Positions 60,740 through 64,000 of a stretch of DNA of 64,000 nucleotides are shown piece by piece. Each line of letters starts with the position of its first letter. Position 1 is the first letter of the stretch. Location: assembly GCF_001577365.1 (NCBI RefSeq), contig NZ_CP014515.1, forward strand, positions 71,615 to 135,614, given 5' to 3'. The position numbers and the translations under genes are program-made. This stretch comes from Frondihabitans sp. PAMC 28766. GTDB taxonomy: Bacteria > Actinomycetota > Actinomycetes > Actinomycetales > Microbacteriaceae. The notes under the pieces are model-generated. The model made no database searches. It saw only the letters and a program-made list of their open reading frames with translations, and had not been told where the DNA came from.

Positions 60740-62599
60740 CTAATCGGTGTCGGTGTCGGTGTCGCTGTCGGTGAGAAGTGTCAAGGCGATGAGTCCTCGG
60801 GTGATGGCGGCACGGTGGCCGTCCGCGATCCGGACCCGTCCCGTGTCCGACACACTCACCAGGCCGGCGCGTTCGAGGTGGTGCACAGTCCACAAGTCCC
60901 CGCCGGGAATGGGCGACTCGGGAACGTCGAAGTCATCGGGGGCCAGAGCGGCAACCAGGCTGAGGACCGATCCCTGGAGCATCCACTCACCGAAACCCCC
61001 GTCCCGCAGCGGGCGCGTGAGTGTTTCTGCGACGAAAATCGCTGCGACCGCCTCGGCGGCTTCAAGCGGGGGAAGCTCCCCTGCCGCCCATGTACTGGCG
61101 GTGGGACCGGGCCAGACGCGGGAGGAGGTGGTCCGGATCACCCCCGCCGCCAGCAACGCCTCCCACCATTGCGGCAGGACAGGAACCTCAGTCATGGACA
61201 GCGCCTGCACGAGGTCGTCGTCGTCCTCGCGGCCGATGCGTTTGGCGACACCCACCGCGCGGATGCCCAATAGGCCTGCGACGTGTTCGATGTCCGCACG
61301 TCGCACGCCCCCGGTCTGGGTGACGGGCCTGCCCGTGCCGATCCAGTCGAGCACGTCGTTCACCGCCCCGACGAGCGGTGTTCGCGCGAGTGCGTCGCGT
61401 CGCACCGTGTCGTTGACCTGTTCGGCGTCTTCGAGGATCGCGTCGAGGGGCCCTAACCCGGCGTTGACATCATCGAGGGCGTCCTGGACGGCTTCGTGCG
61501 CGTTCTCCCAGCCGGCGACGTCGTGACCGGTGTCGAGCCGGTAGTGCACGTAATCGTCCACCGTTTCCAGGACCGCCTGGAGCGCGCCTGGATTCTCGGG
61601 GTCGTCCGCGTCCCAGAGCAGGTCGATCAACGCTTCCATGTCCACCGGGCGGTGCAGGTCAACGCCCTGGCCGGACGCGACCTTCGCCACCGCTTGCAGC
61701 ACCCGCAGTTCCTCCGCAACCGTGGGGGCAGCGTACGAGGGCGCGTGTTCAAGCCACGCAGCGAAGCCGCGCCACAACGCACGACCGGTCAACGCTCCGC
61801 TAGCGCCTGCGGGATGCGCCGATGATTCCCGGCGCCGCCTTGTCGCACCCGGCGCGGGGCGGGAGCGCGTGAAGCTGCTTCCCGCATTCCGGTCGGACGC
61901 CCCCTGCAGGCCGGGCGACGCCGACGGCCTGCGGGTCCCCCCGTCGCCGAGCATGAGCGCAGCCACCTCACTCACAGAATTCTTCTCGTACTCGGCCCGG
62001 GCGATCAGGGTTGCTGCCACCAGGAGCGCGGACCCCTCAAACAATGCCAGACCACCATGCCGGTGCAGGCTCGCCAGCGACGCGACAGCCCGCCCCTTCC
62101 GGGCCAGGGAAAGAACATCAGTCGCTACAGCACGCGCCGCCCGATTCCACCGCGGCACACGCGTGGCCGCGACCGCCGCGCGCAACCCCGGATCGGTGTG
62201 CCACGAATCCAACACACCCAGGCTGACACCGATGACATGCGAGACCCCCGGCTCCCCCTCCCCCGGTTCACTCTCCACACCATCAAGCACGGCCGCCGCC
62301 GCAGCCCCATCACCATCCGCGAGGGACACAGCGAACCTCCGCAGGAGCGCCAAAGCCCCATCACGCTGAGCCCCTACCGGAGTGAACAGAGTCAGATTGT
62401 GGCGCTCCGTCGCCCGAGCAAGCGCCTCGTTGACGTCGTCAAGACTGACATCCTCGCCCAAACCGTTCAAATCAATCCCCTCGGCCGCGAGCAGCGGAGC
62501 GATGTCCTCCATCATGGCCGCCGCCATGCCCGGGACATGGGTTACACCCATGCCCGCCAGCGCCGCCACGAACTCGGGGTCATCAAACGGCGAAGTCAC
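60740..62599 (-). CDS. Large protein of unknown function (619 aa)
   Basis: The GTG at 62599 starts MTSPFDDPEFVAALAGMGVT; an upstream extension exists but looks non-coding. The protein is helical and acidic. A disordered basic stretch (residues about 235-275: RSRPAPGATRRRRESSAHPA) divides an N-terminal from a C-terminal helical region. The last part (DLWTVHHLERAGLVSVSDTG, RVRIADGHRAAITRGLIALT) looks like a winged-helix. It ends in TDSDTDTDTD, from a hexanucleotide repeat. I do not recognise a family. Large helical proteins of this kind next to partition genes are common on actinobacterial plasmids. Confidence 0.7.
   Translation of the reverse strand: MTSPFDDPEFVAALAGMGVTHVPGMAAAMMEDIAPLLAAEGIDLNGLGEDVSLDDVNEALARATERHNLTLFTPVGAQRDGALALLRRFAVSLADGDGAAAAAVLDGVESEPGEGEPGVSHVIGVSLGVLDSWHTDPGLRAAVAATRVPRWNRAARAVATDVLSLARKGRAVASLASLHRHGGLALFEGSALLVAATLIARAEYEKNSVSEVAALMLGDGGTRRPSASPGLQGASDRNAGSSFTRSRPAPGATRRRRESSAHPAGASGALTGRALWRGFAAWLEHAPSYAAPTVAEELRVLQAVAKVASGQGVDLHRPVDMEALIDLLWDADDPENPGALQAVLETVDDYVHYRLDTGHDVAGWENAHEAVQDALDDVNAGLGPLDAILEDAEQVNDTVRRDALARTPLVGAVNDVLDWIGTGRPVTQTGGVRRADIEHVAGLLGIRAVGVAKRIGREDDDDLVQALSMTEVPVLPQWWEALLAAGVIRTTSSRVWPGPTASTWAAGELPPLEAAEAVAAIFVAETLTRPLRDGGFGEWMLQGSVLSLVAALAPDDFDVPESPIPGGDLWTVHHLERAGLVSVSDTGRVRIADGHRAAITRGLIALTLLTDSDTDTDTD
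60744..60773. repeat. Hexanucleotide repeat TCGGTG, five units
   Basis: Five tandem units, the fourth with one change (TCGCTG). They encode the Asp/Thr-rich end of the unknown protein on the minus strand. Slippage would change only the length of its tail. Confidence 0.85.
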
Positions 62600-63200
62600 C
62601 CTGCGAGGATACCCGGAACACCACGCACAAGAATCGTTCGGAGAAATCCGTGACCGCAACAAAGAGCGGGAGTGGAAGCGACAAGGACCTCCGGGTAACT
62701 GGGCATTTCAGCGACGCCGACGCGTCTTGGCCGCCACCCCCAGCCACAGGAAAAGCCCGGGATGGGACCCGCCGCATAGGACACTGACCGGATGCCGAGC
62801 TTTCGACGCGTCGGCCAAACCCGCACCTCCGCCCCGCCAAAGGAAGCGTCACTTCTCCCGCACCGGTGGCTAACGATGAGGACTCCGGCACCCGAGCAGT
62901 GATCCTTGAGGCCCCCGGGAGCCGACGAGGAACGCGGTAACGGCCACCAATGGGCGCCTGTGAACCAGTGCGGTATCGCCGTCTGCCCCGAGCACGCCTC
63001 CTCCCCCACCCCGGACTAAGTCACCCTCGAAGACGGCGCTCCGTTCCCCTGGCCGCTTTGTGACGAACACTCCCTCGCCTGAATCCACCACTGACCACCA
63101 GGGCAACAACGTTGGGCGACTATGTCGCGGGGCTCATCGTGAGATTCGCTGGTCGGCCGTGTGTGGCGTGCTTGTGACCAGCACTACAGGCTTACATGAT
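62600..63200. other. 600-bp region, possible decayed small gene
   Basis: A plus-strand frame around 62915-63082 reads HQWAPVNQCGIAVCPEHASS, a stop, and then in frame LEDGAPFPWPLCDEHSLA and a stop. The Cys/His spacing looks like a small zinc-binding plasmid protein with a nonsense codon. No start is apparent. The remainder appears gene-free and should hold the 5' region of the unknown protein. Confidence 0.3.
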
Positions 63201-63212
63201 CTATCTAGATAG
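63201..63212. repeat. 12-bp perfect palindrome next to the partition genes
   Basis: CTATCTAGATAG directly follows the stop of the small partition gene in an AT-rich patch (TGATCTATCTAGATAGCTAG). It may be part of a centromere (parS) site or a weak terminator. Confidence 0.45.
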
Positions 63213-63554
63213 CTAGTTATCCTTGTCTGATCGTGGTAGCAGGTGCCCGTATGTCTGCTCCAACGCCTGCTCAATGGACGACCTGATGTCCTGGTTCTGA
63301 ATGGCCTTGAGGTAATCGAGCAAGTCCTTGGTGCGCTCAGAAACACGCGTACCGAGCTGCACGGTCACTACACGCTTGGGAGCAGGTACCGGCGTGATCG
63401 AGAACCGGGAAGACGTCTCCCCCTGAAAGTCGGACGACCGGGCCGTTTCGGGCGCCGGCTGGACAACATCAATTGGGTCTCGACCCATATCGGGCGCGGG
63501 CCGGGGCGCTCTGCGCGTCGGCAAAGTTGCATGGTCGGGCTTGTCGTCGTTCAT
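63213..63554 (-). CDS. Small ParA-partner (centromere-binding) protein
   Basis: A 113-residue protein with a disordered, Pro-rich N-terminus (LPTRRAPRPAPDMGRDP) and a C-terminal strand-helix-helix segment (KRVVTVQLGTRVSERTKDLL, DYLKAIQNQDIRSSIEQALE). This looks like a ribbon-helix-helix DNA-binding domain, as in small ParB-type adaptors of type Ib partition systems. Its ATG overlaps the parA stop as ATGA. The N-terminal tail would stimulate the ParA ATPase. Confidence 0.75.
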   Translation of the reverse strand: MNDDKPDHATLPTRRAPRPAPDMGRDPIDVVQPAPETARSSDFQGETSSRFSITPVPAPKRVVTVQLGTRVSERTKDLLDYLKAIQNQDIRSSIEQALEQTYGHLLPRSDKDN

Positions 63555-64000
63555 GACACCACCCTGGCCAAGATTTCCGAATAGGCATCGACAACCGGCT
63601 GACCCTTACGGAAGTCGCCGTACCACTCGTGAGTTGCCCGAACATCCTGGACAACGGCGCGATCGGGAACAAGCGGATACAGCACTTTGCCAAGCTCACC
63701 GAGCTGCTCAAGTGCGTATTGCTCGATTCTTCTTTGGACGGTCATGCCCCTGAACGCGCCAACCACGATCCCAGCCTCGCGAAGCCTATCGGCCACCCCC
63801 AGCAAGCGACGAGAGTCTCTGAATCGCTGCACACTCGTCATGGCACCCTCCACGCCGCTAATGCCATCCTCGTCCGGCTTGGCGGCATAGACGACGGCGT
63901 CGGAGGCGTTCAGCGCGGACAAGATGAGAGGCCCGCCCTGGCGGTTCGGGCAGTCGAAAACAACCAAATCGGCTGATGTCCCTTCTAGCGAGGCTTTCAG
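63551..64000 (-). CDS. parA: ParA-family partition ATPase, C-terminal part
   Basis: The frame is open to the window edge, so the N-terminus with Walker A is outside. The visible part has Walker B in ADLVVFDCPNRQGGPLILSA, then NASDAVVYAAKPDEDGISGV and GAFRGMTVQRRIEQYALEQL, the layout of plasmid ParA/MinD-type ATPases. With the small RHH gene it should segregate the replicon. This is the strongest evidence, with the relaxase, that the window is plasmid DNA. Confidence 0.88.
   Translation of the reverse strand: MKASLEGTSADLVVFDCPNRQGGPLILSALNASDAVVYAAKPDEDGISGVEGAMTSVQRFRDSRRLLGVADRLREAGIVVGAFRGMTVQRRIEQYALEQLGELGKVLYPLVPDRAVVQDVRATHEWYGDFRKGQPVVDAYSEILARVVS

Noticed and set aside
1..64000. CRISPR array, rRNA, intact tRNA or riboswitch
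   Set aside because: No regularly spaced direct repeats, rRNA motifs, tRNA cloverleaf or known riboswitch core was seen on reading both strands.

Overview
The window is high-GC actinobacterial DNA and reads as a mosaic plasmid or other mobile accessory replicon. A MobF (TrwC/TraA-type) relaxase-helicase, a ParA/small-partner pair at the right edge, many serine and tyrosine recombinases, and GTGA/ATGA-overlapped small genes all point to a plasmid. No rRNA, tRNA or other core chromosomal gene is seen. Gene style suggests Microbacteriaceae or a close relative (sortase-type LAFTG anchor, SigK-like ECF factor, sugar ABC transporters without their own ATPase). An ice-binding (DUF3494) protein hints at a cold-tolerant host. 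The taxon is inference only.

Left half (1-32 kb) is accessory and heavily rearranged. From left to right it holds: the end of an IS3-family copy that clips a carbamoyltransferase gene; two serine recombinases; an AbiE-like HTH/nucleotidyltransferase pair; a micro-operon ending in an HNH endonuclease; a truncated relaxase facing a complete relaxase across a 310-bp Tn3-derived miniature element; a second HNH copy; a DUF3800 gene; several small overlapping genes; the N-terminal part of an MmeI-like restriction-modification enzyme; a full IS3-family copy with its frameshift signal; a truncated resolvase; an orphan RHS toxin tip with its immunity gene; the ice-binding surface protein; a SigK-like sigma factor; a second 320-bp Tn3-type miniature element between a duplicated permease tail and an IS21 remnant; an APC permease; a divergent SDR/XRE pair; and a third IS3-family element that cuts a P-loop gene.

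The central block (33-56 kb) is a coherent catabolic island for rhamnose-containing polysaccharide. It has rhaI-rhaD-rhaB (isomerase, bifunctional aldolase/dehydrogenase, kinase), two LacI regulators, a sugar ABC importer (binding protein and two permeases), two GH78 alpha-L-rhamnosidases, a decayed GH43, a GH37-like enzyme, a Tat-exported GH99-like protein, a GH127-like protein and a TIM-barrel sugar isomerase/epimerase. Near-identical LacI-type operators built on TGAAACG half-sites sit at four promoters and tie the block into one regulon.

The right end (56-64 kb) holds an antitoxin-like ORF carrying a long CTC repeat, a tyrosine recombinase with a degenerate recombinase-like partner and a candidate core site, an NYN-domain nuclease gene broken by one stop codon, a large protein of unknown function, and the partition genes. 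The most unusual items are the Tn3-type terminal repeats at gene-truncating junctions, the two-protein tyrosine recombinase module, the orphan RHS toxin/immunity cassette, and the plasmid-borne rhamnoside-degradation regulon with several enzymes of unclear specificity.
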